A stretch of 64,000 bases of DNA from Ignavibacteriota bacterium (GCA_026390735.1 JAPLFJ010000012.1:124001-188000); one strand, 5' to 3'; numbered from the stretch's first letter, positions 34,693-44,686 are shown. The notes: a model not told the origin generated them from the letters alone. Program-made: numbers and translations.

Positions 34693-34712
34693 AGTCTGAC
34701 ATAGGTCAGACT
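34693..34712. promoter_or_regulatory. palindromic operator, AGTCTGAC-N4-GTCAGACT
   Basis: Perfect 8-bp half-sites around ATAG. The core TGAC-N4-GTCA is the same as that of the Fnr-like site at 62667-62680. It lies 37 bp upstream of the start at 34656 in its transcription direction and may control the PEP mutase/VOC/cupin run. A terminator is unlikely because no T run follows. Confidence 0.6.
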
Positions 34713-34796
34713 ATATTTTTCAAAAACAAAGAATTTGTGTTTAAAAATCCAGGGATGGTGAATATAATTTTCGGTAAATTGTCAGAAGGATTGCAA

Positions 34797-35300
34797 TTAC
34801 TTAATCTCCTTAATCATCTTATTTATGGATTTATTTACGCACGGAGACAGGGATGCCATGTATTGATTTCTTGTAAGCAACAAAACTTCTTTAGCAAGTT
34901 CAGGATATCTATGCGTAATTTTTACGAGGATTTTAAATGCATTAAAGCGAACAGAAGGTTGTTTGTCAATCCTCAGCCAGACGGTCACACAATGGTCGAA
35001 CAATAAACCTTCGGACTCTTCATCAATTTCCATCTGTTCAAGAATCTTCAGCAGTTCGCGCAGTTGACCGTCTTTTCTTTCCTGCAAAACTTTAATAATA
35101 TCTTTAACATATTTCCGTATTCGTTTGTCATTCTTTTCCATACAACTCCAGACAAGCCAGGCCGCACGCCAGGAGTATGGCTGCTTATCAGTAATCGATA
35201 AATCCATTAACTCACTGAAGCATTCAGGATTTTTGCTCACGTAAGATATCATTCCCGCCTTATGAGAATTGGTTAATATTTTTTCAACTTCAGTTTCCAT
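34797..35300 (-). CDS. HEAT-repeat-like protein
   Basis: The 167-residue all-helical protein has HEAT-like helix pairs (YSWRAAWLVWSCMEKNDKRI; LRELLKILEQMEIDEES; SVRFNAFKILVKITHRYPE). No signal peptide. Likely a protein-binding scaffold in the cytoplasm. Function is not known. It stands upstream of the palindrome at 34693. Confidence 0.7.
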   Translation of the reverse strand: METEVEKILTNSHKAGMISYVSKNPECFSELMDLSITDKQPYSWRAAWLVWSCMEKNDKRIRKYVKDIIKVLQERKDGQLRELLKILEQMEIDEESEGLLFDHCVTVWLRIDKQPSVRFNAFKILVKITHRYPELAKEVLLLTRNQYMASLSPCVNKSINKMIKEIK

Positions 35301-35421
35301 AGAACTGATTTATTTGTCATATGTTGATATTTTATTCGATTATTTCCAAAGACCGATACACAGAATGAATGCCAATGCAAGAAACACTATACTAGTAAGA
35401 GAGAGTTTTCAATATTCTCAA

Positions 35422-36447
35422 TTAATCATTGTCCGGCAATAACCCTGTTCTAAAACCACTATGTTTACCCTTTTCTTGTTTTGTTTTCATTTTCTTTTTC
35501 TCAATAAAATCTCCAGTCCATGGATTGAAAGAATACACATTATATTTATTAATTATCCCTTCTCGATCCTGTCCTGCGTTATATTCCGTCTTCCCCTTAA
35601 ATTCGATAATATAATATCGAAATTGACCATTATAGAAAGTTTGTTTTTTAAAATTCTCCCAAATTAAAAAGCCCGAGACAGAACTCGAATCTGTAACGAT
35701 TAAACCTTTATGTTTAGCAATTTCAAATGCCGTATCAGTACATATATTAAATGTCTTTTTATCGCCCTTTACATCCTCAAAACCATAGTTGCTCCAATGG
35801 TCGTCAGAACTTGCAACATAATTTCCTAAAGAATCTAATGTAATCCTCATTTCAATACTCTCGTCATCAGATTTCTGAAGCCTCAGTTGGTACCGGAATT
35901 GAAATGAATTGGGTTTATTTGTCATTTGTTCAGTCCACGAACCTACGTAATCGGATATCCATTCTCTTTCATTATCAAACGTTTCCCAGTGATCATAATA
36001 TGCATAACATTCGAAATCAAATTTTACATGATTATCGTAAAACTCTTGACTGTATGATGAAATAATCAAGCTATCCACTTTTATTTTCATTTTTTCAAGT
36101 ACTTCATGATATGGATACAAAGGCTTATTTACTTCTAAAAATCCTTTATTATGGTCCCAGGTGTATAATAATTGTCTTTCAAAATTATATTCTTGCCAAA
36201 TCCCAATTTTCTGACCATTTTTTCTCATCCAGCCCTCTTCACAAAGTCGTGTTGTATCTTTAATAAAATGAACACTGTACCAAATGGAATCCTTATCTTT
36301 ATATGATTCTTTATAAATGTGATAAAAAGAATTTCTATTAATTTTAATATTAGAACTATCAGTTGTAATTATTTGTTCGCTGAATTGTCCAAATGAATAG
36401 ATTGATGTTAGAAGAAATATAAATATTACAAGGATATATCTTAGCAT
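35422..36447 (-). CDS. secreted protein of unknown function
   Basis: The 341-residue protein has a signal peptide (LRYILVIFIFLLTSIYSFGQ) and a body rich in Tyr, Trp and charged residues. A WMRKNGQKIGIWQEYN segment resembles a MORN-like repeat. The end is basic (KKKMKTKQEKGK). Probably periplasmic or exported. No domain was assigned. It is flanked by repeat-rich intergenic sequence on its start side. Confidence 0.65.
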   Translation of the reverse strand: MLRYILVIFIFLLTSIYSFGQFSEQIITTDSSNIKINRNSFYHIYKESYKDKDSIWYSVHFIKDTTRLCEEGWMRKNGQKIGIWQEYNFERQLLYTWDHNKGFLEVNKPLYPYHEVLEKMKIKVDSLIISSYSQEFYDNHVKFDFECYAYYDHWETFDNEREWISDYVGSWTEQMTNKPNSFQFRYQLRLQKSDDESIEMRITLDSLGNYVASSDDHWSNYGFEDVKGDKKTFNICTDTAFEIAKHKGLIVTDSSSVSGFLIWENFKKQTFYNGQFRYYIIEFKGKTEYNAGQDREGIINKYNVYSFNPWTGDFIEKKKMKTKQEKGKHSGFRTGLLPDND

Positions 36448-36892
36448 AGAATGATTGTTAAATTAATAAATCTAATTATCAAAACCTCATGAAAATACTT
36501 AATTCCGATTTTAATAACAAAGACATACTTGAGGATATAAAGTGTAAAAGATAGGACAGGGAGGGGGAAGCTTTCGGATAGGTTGGAATTTGTCAAACAT
36601 GGATATAATAGATTGATTATAGGAGTAGAGATGACCCAGAGGGTACCCCCTTCTAAGAGCACGAAAGAATGACAGCGGGGGGAAGAACGAGGTCCCCGCC
36701 TAGAGTCCCGATAAAAAACATCGGGATGTTCTCCGAGGCGAATCTTCGACAAAGAACGCGCATGCAGGGATGATCCACTATGGCGGACGTTCTCCACGGC
36801 GAATCTACGACGAAAAATATGAGTCGAGACAGTCCTCCCCCTTAATCCCCCTCCAGAGGGGGAGATTGTACATCCTTAGTAATTAATGATTA
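36448..36892. other. repeat-rich intergenic space
   Basis: No gene is supported; the frames seen here are low quality. The stretch is much more GC-rich than the genes around it. It contains a hairpin GCGGGG/CCCCGC (36675-36699), a hairpin TCCCGAT/ATCGGGA (36706-36726), two related units starting GTTCTCC and containing GGCGAATCT near 36728 and 36790, and a C/G-rich hairpin TCCCCCTCCAGAGGGGGA near 36847-36864. This looks like clustered dispersed repeats. Confidence 0.65.
36706..36726. repeat. TCCCGAT/ATCGGGA hairpin
   Basis: A 7-bp perfect stem with loop AAAAAAC. It could serve as a terminator on the minus strand, where the loop becomes a T run, but it lies within a longer repeat array. Confidence 0.6.
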
Positions 36893-37120
36893 TTAATGGA
36901 TTTTGCCGAAGTTTAGCATTAGAACAGCGAAAGCTATAATGCATAATACTATCAAGTATGAATAAGGATTTGCAAAATTTAAAGTCCAGCCCATCCACTG
37001 GTATCTTTTTGGTAATATATATCGTGGGTCTTTGGGGTTGAAGTAAAAGATTCCCCATTTATAATTTTCAGGATTGTTTCTCATTCTGTCGAGTTCGTCC
37101 TGATCGAATTGTGTTTTCAT
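36893..37120 (-). CDS. DUF5808 small membrane protein
   Basis: The 75-residue protein matches DUF5808: NYKWGIFYFNPKDPRYILPKR, GWTLNFANP, and one C-terminal membrane segment (PYSYLIVLCIIAFAVLML). In larger family members this domain joins other membrane parts; here it is alone. Function unknown. It follows the bestrophin-like gene after 33 bp on the same strand, likely one operon. Confidence 0.82.
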   Translation of the reverse strand: MKTQFDQDELDRMRNNPENYKWGIFYFNPKDPRYILPKRYQWMGWTLNFANPYSYLIVLCIIAFAVLMLNFGKIH

Positions 37121-37153
37121 TTGTTAAAAATTATAATTGCGTTTTTAATTCTT

Positions 37154-37942
37154 TTACGGAAAATCTTTTAAAGCAGTTTCGAGGTCGTGAATGGGTTTTA
37201 AAGAAATCTCTGTTCCGCTTTCACCCTTAGCAGAATAATCAAACGGGTTATCAAGGTCTTTGATTAATAAAAACATATAAGATATTAAGAAAGTAACGAG
37301 AACCGTAAAGAAGAGTGAAGAGTAAAATGAACCGATTTCTATGATTAACATACCAAATGCGATTAAAAGACCCATAACCTGTACGATTGCATAAGCGGAA
37401 CTAACAAAATCAGTGTCTCTTATTGTGTCAATTCTTAGAATCATTTTTCTTATGCTGCTCTGTTCGGTTTTCATTTTAATAATATAGTTAGCCATAATAC
37501 CTTCTTTATCGAGTTCAACAAAAAAGTCATTCATCATGCTGACTTTATTCAGAATGGAAGTTGTTCTTTCCTTTTTGTAAAACCAATCCATCAATGAATT
37601 AAGAAATGCTTTTTGAAATTCGATAAACTTAAGAGCTGTATCAGAATTTTTACTTTTATATAGAGTGTAGGTATCGTCAAGCAATGATTTCATAGTTGCT
37701 GAAAGTTCGCTGGGAAGTTTTTCGCTTTCTTTATAATCGGAAAGCACACCACTGATAAGAAACCCTATTAGGAATATGGTACCTGCAACTAAACTTGTGA
37801 AAATGGCATTTAACTCCATTACTTCATATCCAAACTTATGAGCAAGAAACTTTAATACTGCAATTAAAATAAGTAAAGGCATTATCTTGAATGCTATGGA
37901 CCATTTCACCCATATTTGATTTTTGGTTTTACTTATTTCCAT
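37154..37942 (-). CDS. bestrophin-like/DUF4239 membrane protein
   Basis: The 262-residue protein has four membrane segments in two pairs (about 16-36, 48-66, 182-200, 206-226), separated by a long cytoplasmic helical region. DTIRDTDFVSSAYAIVQVMG and the paired topology match the bestrophin-like DUF4239 group, possibly an anion channel. Upstream of the DUF5808 gene. Confidence 0.65.
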   Translation of the reverse strand: MEISKTKNQIWVKWSIAFKIMPLLILIAVLKFLAHKFGYEVMELNAIFTSLVAGTIFLIGFLISGVLSDYKESEKLPSELSATMKSLLDDTYTLYKSKNSDTALKFIEFQKAFLNSLMDWFYKKERTTSILNKVSMMNDFFVELDKEGIMANYIIKMKTEQSSIRKMILRIDTIRDTDFVSSAYAIVQVMGLLIAFGMLIIEIGSFYSSLFFTVLVTFLISYMFLLIKDLDNPFDYSAKGESGTEISLKPIHDLETALKDFP

Positions 37943-38094
37943 GTGAGCAAATTAAGATCTTAATTTATTGTAAAAATAGTTAATTCGGATTTTAATATCA
38001 AAGACATACTAAATACACAGTAATGATAATATGGAACTAATTGGAATGAAAAGTGTATTAATTATTAACACTTAAGATAAATCAGAATTATCAG

Positions 38095-39183
38095 ATGAGA
38101 GAAATATTAGTTGTAATACTTATTGCGTTGAGCAGTTTGAGTTTTGCGAATATGGCATCGCCTTACAGGGACGGGACGAAGGTTGCCAATGCGTTTACGA
38201 GCAGTGAGATTGATATACTGAAGGAAAGAATAAATGTCACTCTGAATAAGGAAAGTGCTACTGCCAATTACGTTGTGGAATACTTTATCAGGACTGATAA
38301 AGACGGTAAGCAGATACCGCTGCTGTTTTATGCAATGGAGTATAAGGGTGATTTTAAAGTATGGGTGGATGGGAAAGAGGTATCGGTTCAGAAGATTCCT
38401 GATGATTATACAGGAAAGACATTTGAAGGGTTTTCAAAGTCGTTTAACAATAAGGATATAGACAAAGCTGAAGTTTCGATAAAGTGGAGAGATAATTCAA
38501 GCATAATATACAAGTTATGGGATTTGAAGTACTTTGAAGTTGATTTAAGTAAAGGTGAGCATACTATAAAAGTTGAATATACAGCAAACGTTTGGGAGAA
38601 CAGGTCGAAATGGGTGAAGGAATACGGATACAGGTATTCACTCTCCCCTGCCAGGAACTGGAAGAGTTTCGGAACGCTTGAGATAACAGTTGATGCAAGA
38701 GGGATTGGCGAAGAATTGAAAACTAACCTTGGGAAACAGGAAAGCGGAAAGCAGGATTCGGCAGTATGGAAGTTTGATAAGTTACCCGGCGATTATTTTG
38801 AAATAACTTATGTACCGAAAATTAGTTCGATGGCTGATTTTCTGATAGGAATAGAGCCATTTGGACTGGCGGCAATAATCGGTTTATTCTTATGGATTAT
38901 TCATTTGTTTCTGACTTGGAGATACAGGAGAGGAAATCCCGAGAAGAGATTTTCGTGGGTAATGATTTTGGGAAGTCTGGTGGTTCCTGCGATAGTGTTG
39001 TTTTATTATGTTTATTCGTTTGATATAATTGACAGTGCAATTGGTGTACATGCGAGCAGATATCATGGGTATAATTTTCTGGTGGTGTTTATATATCCGG
39101 TGCTAATGCCTGTTTATCTGATAGTTATGTGGGTATTGGACAGGATGATGAAGAAAAGGGTTGAAAAGCTAACGAATATTTAG
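38095..39183 (+). CDS. exported protein with C-terminal membrane domain
   Basis: The 362-residue protein has a signal peptide (REILVVILIALSSLSFANM), a large beta-rich outside domain (about 20-255) and three hydrophobic segments at the end (about 262-280, 297-316, 330-350), finishing with RMMKKRVEKL. The organisation suggests an inner-membrane anchored periplasmic domain. No family was recognised. It is a single plus-strand gene between repeat-rich regions. Confidence 0.65.
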   Translation: MREILVVILIALSSLSFANMASPYRDGTKVANAFTSSEIDILKERINVTLNKESATANYVVEYFIRTDKDGKQIPLLFYAMEYKGDFKVWVDGKEVSVQKIPDDYTGKTFEGFSKSFNNKDIDKAEVSIKWRDNSSIIYKLWDLKYFEVDLSKGEHTIKVEYTANVWENRSKWVKEYGYRYSLSPARNWKSFGTLEITVDARGIGEELKTNLGKQESGKQDSAVWKFDKLPGDYFEITYVPKISSMADFLIGIEPFGLAAIIGLFLWIIHLFLTWRYRRGNPEKRFSWVMILGSLVVPAIVLFYYVYSFDIIDSAIGVHASRYHGYNFLVVFIYPVLMPVYLIVMWVLDRMMKKRVEKLTNI

Positions 39184-39559
39184 AGCTTATAGAAAATACG
39201 CGCAAAATGAGAAAGAAAAGATTGGAACGCGGATGACGCGGAAAGAACGGATTATCGCCGATAGAGATTTTTCAGGGTTAGAGATAAAAATAAATATAGT
39301 TACTTAGAAGAATAGAAAAAGAACTTCTCGCACGAAATTCACGAAATTCACGAAATATAGATAAGAAATTTATGTTGTAATATTCTTATTTAGCAGCTTA
39401 TAAATGACCGATAAGTGACACCTCGACTTCCCAATAAATGAGAAAGGCTCTTTTACAATAAGCAGCGCAAAAGAATGGGGTTTTACGCAGATTCATTGAC
39501 TTGTTATTCAACGATAAAATGAGTAAAATTGAGGTTTATTTTAAATTTTAAAAGGAATT
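39184..39559. other. intergenic space with dispersed and tandem repeats
   Basis: No gene is seen. At about 39226-39266 lies GGAACGCGGATGACGCGG and an ACGGATTATCGCCGAT-like continuation, a GC-rich unit of the type scattered in many bacterial genomes. At 39331-39357 CACGAAATT is repeated three times in tandem (last unit ends ATA). The promoter of the SurA-like operon should be in the final 100 bp. Confidence 0.6.
39331..39357. repeat. 9-bp tandem repeat x3
   Basis: Three units CACGAAATT, CACGAAATT, CACGAAATA. The segment follows the GC-rich dispersed unit and has no coding role. Confidence 0.75.
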
Positions 39560-41317
39560 ATGAAGAGCCAAAAAACATTATTTTTGTTGCTAGTTATTTC
39601 TATTATCTCATCTGTTTTTTTCATAACAGGATGTAATAAAAAGAATAAAACTGTAGTTGCAGATATCGGCAATGAGAAAATTTACGTGTATCAGTTCGAA
39701 GATCAATTTGTTAAATCCATCGGAAACAATATTGATTCGGCAAAGAAAACTACAATAGAACAGAGGAAAGAGTTTCTTGATTTAATGATAAAGTTAAAAC
39801 TTAAGGTTTTAGACGCGACTGAAAAGGGATATTTGAATTCACCTGAAATCAAAACTGACCTTGAGACATACAAGAAAAATTATTTATCAGCATTTTTAAT
39901 AGACAAGAAGGTAACAGAACCGTTTATTAAAGACCTTTATGAGAAGAAGAAATTTGAAATAAGAGCTTCACATATTTTAATTAACTTACCACAGACTGCA
40001 ACAGCAGACGATTCAGTAAAAGCATACCAAAAAGCAGGCGTAGTAATAGATAAATTAAAAGCAGGCGCTGAATTCTCAGATGTAGCAAAAGAATTTTCAG
40101 AAGACCCATCGGCAAAAGGCAACGGCGGCGACCTGTATTATTTCACAGGCGGAATGACAGTTCCTGAATTTGAAGATGAAGTATTCAAACTAAAACCGGG
40201 TGAATACACAAAGAAACCAATAAGAACAATGTTCGGACTTCACATAGTGAAAGTTACAGACAGGAAGAAAAGAAACGACGGAATCAAGGCATCACATATC
40301 CTGATACAGGACCAGAGAGACAGTGCGGGAGCAGTATTAGACTCATCAGTTTCCCTGAAGAAAGTAAATGAAATTTACAGCAAATTAAAGAGCGGTGAAG
40401 ATTTTGGAAAGTTAGCAACAGAATTCTCACAAGACCCGGGTTCAGCACCAAAGGGCGGAGACCTAGGATTCTTTGACAGAAGAAGAATGGTACAGCCTTT
40501 TGACAGTGCGGCATTCTCGTTAAAAGTAGGAGAATACTCTTCACCTGTAAGAACACCTTACGGATGGCACATAATAAAAGTAACAGAAATAAAAGAATAT
40601 CCTGATTTCGAAAAAGCAAAAGACAACCTGAAGAACGAGTTCAAGAGAAGCATGCAGTATAAAACAGAATACGATAAATATGTTGCGAAGGCATTAGCAG
40701 ATTACAAGCTTGAGATTGATAAAAACGGAGCAGCATTCTTCTTCTCTAAACTTGATTCGAGTAAAGTTTTATCAACAATCAATGTAGACAGTTTATTCTT
40801 AGAGCCTGAAAAGAATACAAAGTTAGCAAGTTACAACGGTGGTGTTATAATACTTGCCGATTTACTTCAGTTCTTACAGGTAAACAAAGATTATTCTTCA
40901 TCAAGTCTGAATTCAGTGATATTCAAGAAGATGATGAATGACATAGCAGCAGCACCGGTACTTTTTGCTGTAGCACAGAAAGAAAACATAGAAAAAGATG
41001 AAGACTACTTAGAGTTAATGAATGAGTATACTTCAGGACTCTTAAGAGAAAAAATTGACCTTGAAGAAATTTCAAGCAAGATTAAAATCACTGACGAAGA
41101 CATAAGCAGTTATTACAATTCACACATTGCACAGTATACGATAAAAGACGGAGAGACAGAGAAGACAAGAACAGTTGAAGAAGTTAAGGCAGAAATAACA
41201 AATGCACTCAGACAGGATAAATTTGTACAAATGGAAAAGACTTACATAGACGGACTGAAGCAGAAGTACCCTGTAAAGATTAATGAAGAGGCATTAAAAA
41301 AAGCATTTAAAGATTAA
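39560..41317 (+). CDS. peptidyl-prolyl isomerase lipoprotein, two PpiC domains
   Basis: The 585-residue protein has a lipoprotein signal with lipobox ITGC (Cys about 25). A SurA-N-like chaperone region follows (35-130). Two parvulin domains lie at about 133-238 (RASHILINLP ... GGDLYYF) and 243-350 (KASHILIQDQ ... GGDLGFF), then a helical C-terminal part. It likely folds or escorts outer-membrane proteins in the periplasm. It is the first gene of an operon with a second isomerase (6 bp gap) and a membrane protein. Confidence 0.92.
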   Translation: MKSQKTLFLLLVISIISSVFFITGCNKKNKTVVADIGNEKIYVYQFEDQFVKSIGNNIDSAKKTTIEQRKEFLDLMIKLKLKVLDATEKGYLNSPEIKTDLETYKKNYLSAFLIDKKVTEPFIKDLYEKKKFEIRASHILINLPQTATADDSVKAYQKAGVVIDKLKAGAEFSDVAKEFSEDPSAKGNGGDLYYFTGGMTVPEFEDEVFKLKPGEYTKKPIRTMFGLHIVKVTDRKKRNDGIKASHILIQDQRDSAGAVLDSSVSLKKVNEIYSKLKSGEDFGKLATEFSQDPGSAPKGGDLGFFDRRRMVQPFDSAAFSLKVGEYSSPVRTPYGWHIIKVTEIKEYPDFEKAKDNLKNEFKRSMQYKTEYDKYVAKALADYKLEIDKNGAAFFFSKLDSSKVLSTINVDSLFLEPEKNTKLASYNGGVIILADLLQFLQVNKDYSSSSLNSVIFKKMMNDIAAAPVLFAVAQKENIEKDEDYLELMNEYTSGLLREKIDLEEISSKIKITDEDISSYYNSHIAQYTIKDGETEKTRTVEEVKAEITNALRQDKFVQMEKTYIDGLKQKYPVKINEEALKKAFKD

Positions 41318-41323
41318 CAAAAT

Positions 41324-42613
41324 TTGAATATTAATTTTATAAGAACATTATTCCTGTCGCTATTCTTTTTGACGGCACTGAACTACGTAAATGCCCAAAA
41401 AGAAGGTGACAGGATAATTGCAATAGTAGGAAACGAAATAATACTGGAATCGGATTTGCAGTATCAGATGCAAATGTACGCGAGACAGAATAACGTTACT
41501 ACTATGAGTCCAGTAATTGCCCAGCAGATTTTTCAGCAGATGATAACTGATAAAATCATTTTAGCAAAGGCAGAGCAGGACAGCATAACAGTAAAAGATG
41601 AAGAGGTAAACAAGGAACTCGATTACAGAATAAAATCATTAATACAGCAGGTTGGTTCGGAACAGAGGATTCAGGAAGTATACGGAATGCCTTTAGTAAA
41701 GATAAGACTGACGCTGAAAGAAGACCTTGTAAAGAAAATGATGACGGACAAATTGAAGAGGAAGAAATTCAGTAACCCTGTTAAAGTAAACGACAAGGAA
41801 GTCAGGGACTTTTACAACAACTACAAGGATTCATTACCTGCAGCCAATCAGGAGTTTGAGCTGAGCCATATTTTCATGTCAAGAAAACTAACCGATGCGG
41901 AAAAGTTAGCCACCAAGACGAAAGCACTTCAGATACTTGACAGTGTTAAAGCGGGATTAGAGTTTTCAGACCTTGCAAAGAGAAATTCAGACGACAAAGG
42001 TTCTGCGGTTAACGGCGGTGACTTAGGTTTTGCGAAGAAGGGTGTGTTCGTAAAGGAATTTGATGAGGCATTGTACAAACTGAACATTGACGAAGTAACG
42101 GATGTAGTAGAGACAGAGTTCGGATACCATATTATCAAGTTAAAGGAAAAGAAAGGTGACCTTGTCCGTGCACAGCACATACTTGTTTCGTTTAAGAAAT
42201 TAGAGGCTTCAGATTTTGAGACCATCTCTGCATTGAACAAGATAAAAGACAGTATTGCAGCGGGTACGATTACTTTTGAAAAAGCAGTATTGCTTTTTTC
42301 ACAGGATATAGAAACGAACACAAAAGAAGGATATTTAGGTTTCTTATCTGTTGACAAACTTGACAGTAATTACGTTGAAGAATTAAACAAACTTGAAATT
42401 GGTGATATCAGTAAGCCATTAAGGTCTGGTGATGACAACAATTACGGTTATGAATTAATAAAGATAAAGAGCAAAGTTGCTCCACACAAGCTTACATTAG
42501 AAACTGATTACGATAAATTAAAGAAATACGCAAGTGTTATCAAGGACAACAAAGCATACGAAGCGTGGATAGAGGAACTGAAAAAATCTGTTTATGTAGA
42601 TATTAAATTCTAG
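41324..42613 (+). CDS. surA: SurA-like peptidyl-prolyl isomerase
   Basis: The 429-residue periplasmic protein has a signal peptide (FIRTLFLSLFFLTALNYVNAQ). The SurA N-terminal domain (about 28-150) begins with DRIIAIVGNEIILESDL, the classic SurA start. One clear parvulin domain (about 172-275; LSHIFMSRK ... GGDLGF) and a second, weaker one (about 283-390; RAQHILVSF) follow. The start is TTG at 41324, 6 bp after the first isomerase gene, since no ATG lies upstream of residue 45. It is a chaperone for outer-membrane proteins. Confidence 0.88.
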   Translation: MNINFIRTLFLSLFFLTALNYVNAQKEGDRIIAIVGNEIILESDLQYQMQMYARQNNVTTMSPVIAQQIFQQMITDKIILAKAEQDSITVKDEEVNKELDYRIKSLIQQVGSEQRIQEVYGMPLVKIRLTLKEDLVKKMMTDKLKRKKFSNPVKVNDKEVRDFYNNYKDSLPAANQEFELSHIFMSRKLTDAEKLATKTKALQILDSVKAGLEFSDLAKRNSDDKGSAVNGGDLGFAKKGVFVKEFDEALYKLNIDEVTDVVETEFGYHIIKLKEKKGDLVRAQHILVSFKKLEASDFETISALNKIKDSIAAGTITFEKAVLLFSQDIETNTKEGYLGFLSVDKLDSNYVEELNKLEIGDISKPLRSGDDNNYGYELIKIKSKVAPHKLTLETDYDKLKKYASVIKDNKAYEAWIEELKKSVYVDIKF

Positions 42614-42616
42614 CAG

Positions 42617-44686
42617 ATGAACATCTTCTCTGGAAGTATACTTTATTATTTAATTATTCTTGTACTTTTATTATTATCAGCAGGCACAGCTTATTTTATA
42701 TACAGAAATGAAGAGTTAAGCAATTTTAAAAGAGCGATATTAGTTTTCTTAAGAACTGTATCGCTTTTTTTAATACTCATTTTACTTGTAAATCCTTTCA
42801 CGGAATACTATAATAAATCGGTTACCAAACCTGTAAACGCAATACTCATCGACAACAGTTTAAGCAGCAGACTCGAGAAAAGGAATGAGACTATCCCAAA
42901 TGTATTAAAGAACCTTGTATCAGGCAATTCAGACATCATCTTTTACACATTCGGGAGCAAACTGCTCAGGCAGGGAAAAACATACAGCGAAGACAGTGCG
43001 ATGTATTACAGATATTCAACCAACCTTTCTCAAACACTCGATGACATTAATACGATTGCAGATTTAAGCATAAATTCTTTTACGATAGTTTCAGAAGGGC
43101 AGATTAACGAAGGGAATAACTTACTGAATACGGTAAAGAAATTTAATGTTCCTTTTCATTACGTATTAACCGGCGACACCATTCAGAAAAAAGATTTAGT
43201 GCTTAAAACTGTAAACTACAACAAGCAGGTATTCGTAAACAGTTTAACGAGAGTATTTGTAACAATTAATTCATACGGATACAGCAAAGAGTTACGTGTT
43301 AACTTATACGAAAACGGCATCAAAGTAAAAACAAACACAGTAACAGCAAGCAATGATGCAAGCGAATACACGACATCATTTGATTTGATATCCACAGAAC
43401 AGGGCATCAGGAAATACAAAGCAGAAGTAGAGGCAGAAAACGACGAGATAACACAGGCGAACAACACGGAAATATTTTATATAAAGTATGTCGATAACGG
43501 AATAAACATACTTATTATTGCAGGCAGTCCATCGGCGGATGTATCCTCTTTAAAACAGGCATTAGGCAGGACAGAGAATTTTAAGGCGGAATACAGGATA
43601 CAGAAACAAAGCAACGAATATTACGAAGGTGAATTACCCGATTTCAGGAATTACAATGCAGTTATCTTAAACGGATTCCCTACGGATATAACAAGTGAAG
43701 AACAGTTAAGCAATCTCAGTAAAAAACTTAGAGAGGTTAATATTCCATTAATATTCATAAACTCATCGAATGTATCTTTTGATAAACTGAGAGAATTACA
43801 GACACACCTTCCGTTCATAGTAAACGACATAATCAAGAAAGAGTTTAAGAGCAACATAAGAATAACGGCAAACAGTACAACAGATAAGACGGAGTTATTA
43901 AATAAGTTTAACGTTTATCCGCAATCATTCTTCTATAAAGAGGCGTTCAGTGTAAAGCCAAACTCAACGGTATTAGGGTTAACAGTACAGAACAGCGAAC
44001 CTGCGATAGTTATGGATAATACATCCGGGACAAAATCCGCGGGATTTTTAGGATACGGATATTATAAATGGAATCTGAACACACAGGGAAATTACAATTT
44101 CCTTCAGGGATTGATTTCCACGATGATTAACCTGACGGTAGACGAAAACACAAAAGAAAGGTTTGTTCTAAAGGCAAACAAAGATTATTACGCAGCAAGC
44201 GAAGATGTATTCTTCACATCGTATTTCAGGGATTCCGACCCGCTTAAGAAGTACGAAGTTAAGATAAACATCTCAGGTAACGGAAAGAATGAAATCATAG
44301 GAATGAGCCAGACCAACAGGAGTAATTTTGGTGCTGAACACAGGATATTTGATAAGGGTGATTATAATGTAAAAGGCGATTTGTATGAGAACGGGAATTA
44401 CCTGACGAGTACTTCTTTAAAAATTACGATTGGTGATGCTGTTGAAGAGTACAAGGAAACCAGAGCAAAAGAAGACATATTAAAAGAGATTGCATACAGA
44501 ACAAACGGAAAAAATCTCTCACAGAAAGACAAGTCAGAGATTGCAGAATTACTAAACACAAAAAATGAAGACGTAAAGACAGTTTCAGTGAAGACATTAT
44601 TCCGAAGGTCATTTTTGTATTTAATATTGATAATAGTTTTATTATCTATAGAATGGTACATAAGGAAAAGGTCTAATCTGGTCTGA
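42617..44686 (+). CDS. large membrane protein with vWA/GATase-like domains
   Basis: The 689-residue protein has two N-terminal membrane segments (about 8-28, 39-61). A periplasmic region follows, with a vWA-like start (VNAILIDNSLSS, about 75-86), beta-sandwich domains and a GATase1-like fold (ILIIAGSPSADVSSLKQAL; AVILNGFP). One final membrane helix lies near 665-682. This layout resembles uncharacterised membrane proteins of the FCB group. It starts 3 bp after the surA-like gene, so it belongs to that operon. Confidence 0.7.
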   Translation: MNIFSGSILYYLIILVLLLLSAGTAYFIYRNEELSNFKRAILVFLRTVSLFLILILLVNPFTEYYNKSVTKPVNAILIDNSLSSRLEKRNETIPNVLKNLVSGNSDIIFYTFGSKLLRQGKTYSEDSAMYYRYSTNLSQTLDDINTIADLSINSFTIVSEGQINEGNNLLNTVKKFNVPFHYVLTGDTIQKKDLVLKTVNYNKQVFVNSLTRVFVTINSYGYSKELRVNLYENGIKVKTNTVTASNDASEYTTSFDLISTEQGIRKYKAEVEAENDEITQANNTEIFYIKYVDNGINILIIAGSPSADVSSLKQALGRTENFKAEYRIQKQSNEYYEGELPDFRNYNAVILNGFPTDITSEEQLSNLSKKLREVNIPLIFINSSNVSFDKLRELQTHLPFIVNDIIKKEFKSNIRITANSTTDKTELLNKFNVYPQSFFYKEAFSVKPNSTVLGLTVQNSEPAIVMDNTSGTKSAGFLGYGYYKWNLNTQGNYNFLQGLISTMINLTVDENTKERFVLKANKDYYAASEDVFFTSYFRDSDPLKKYEVKINISGNGKNEIIGMSQTNRSNFGAEHRIFDKGDYNVKGDLYENGNYLTSTSLKITIGDAVEEYKETRAKEDILKEIAYRTNGKNLSQKDKSEIAELLNTKNEDVKTVSVKTLFRRSFLYLILIIVLLSIEWYIRKRSNLV

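Noticed and set aside
36441-36797. 118-residue frame in the GC-rich intergenic space
   Set aside because: Low-complexity translation across hairpins and repeats with no family features.
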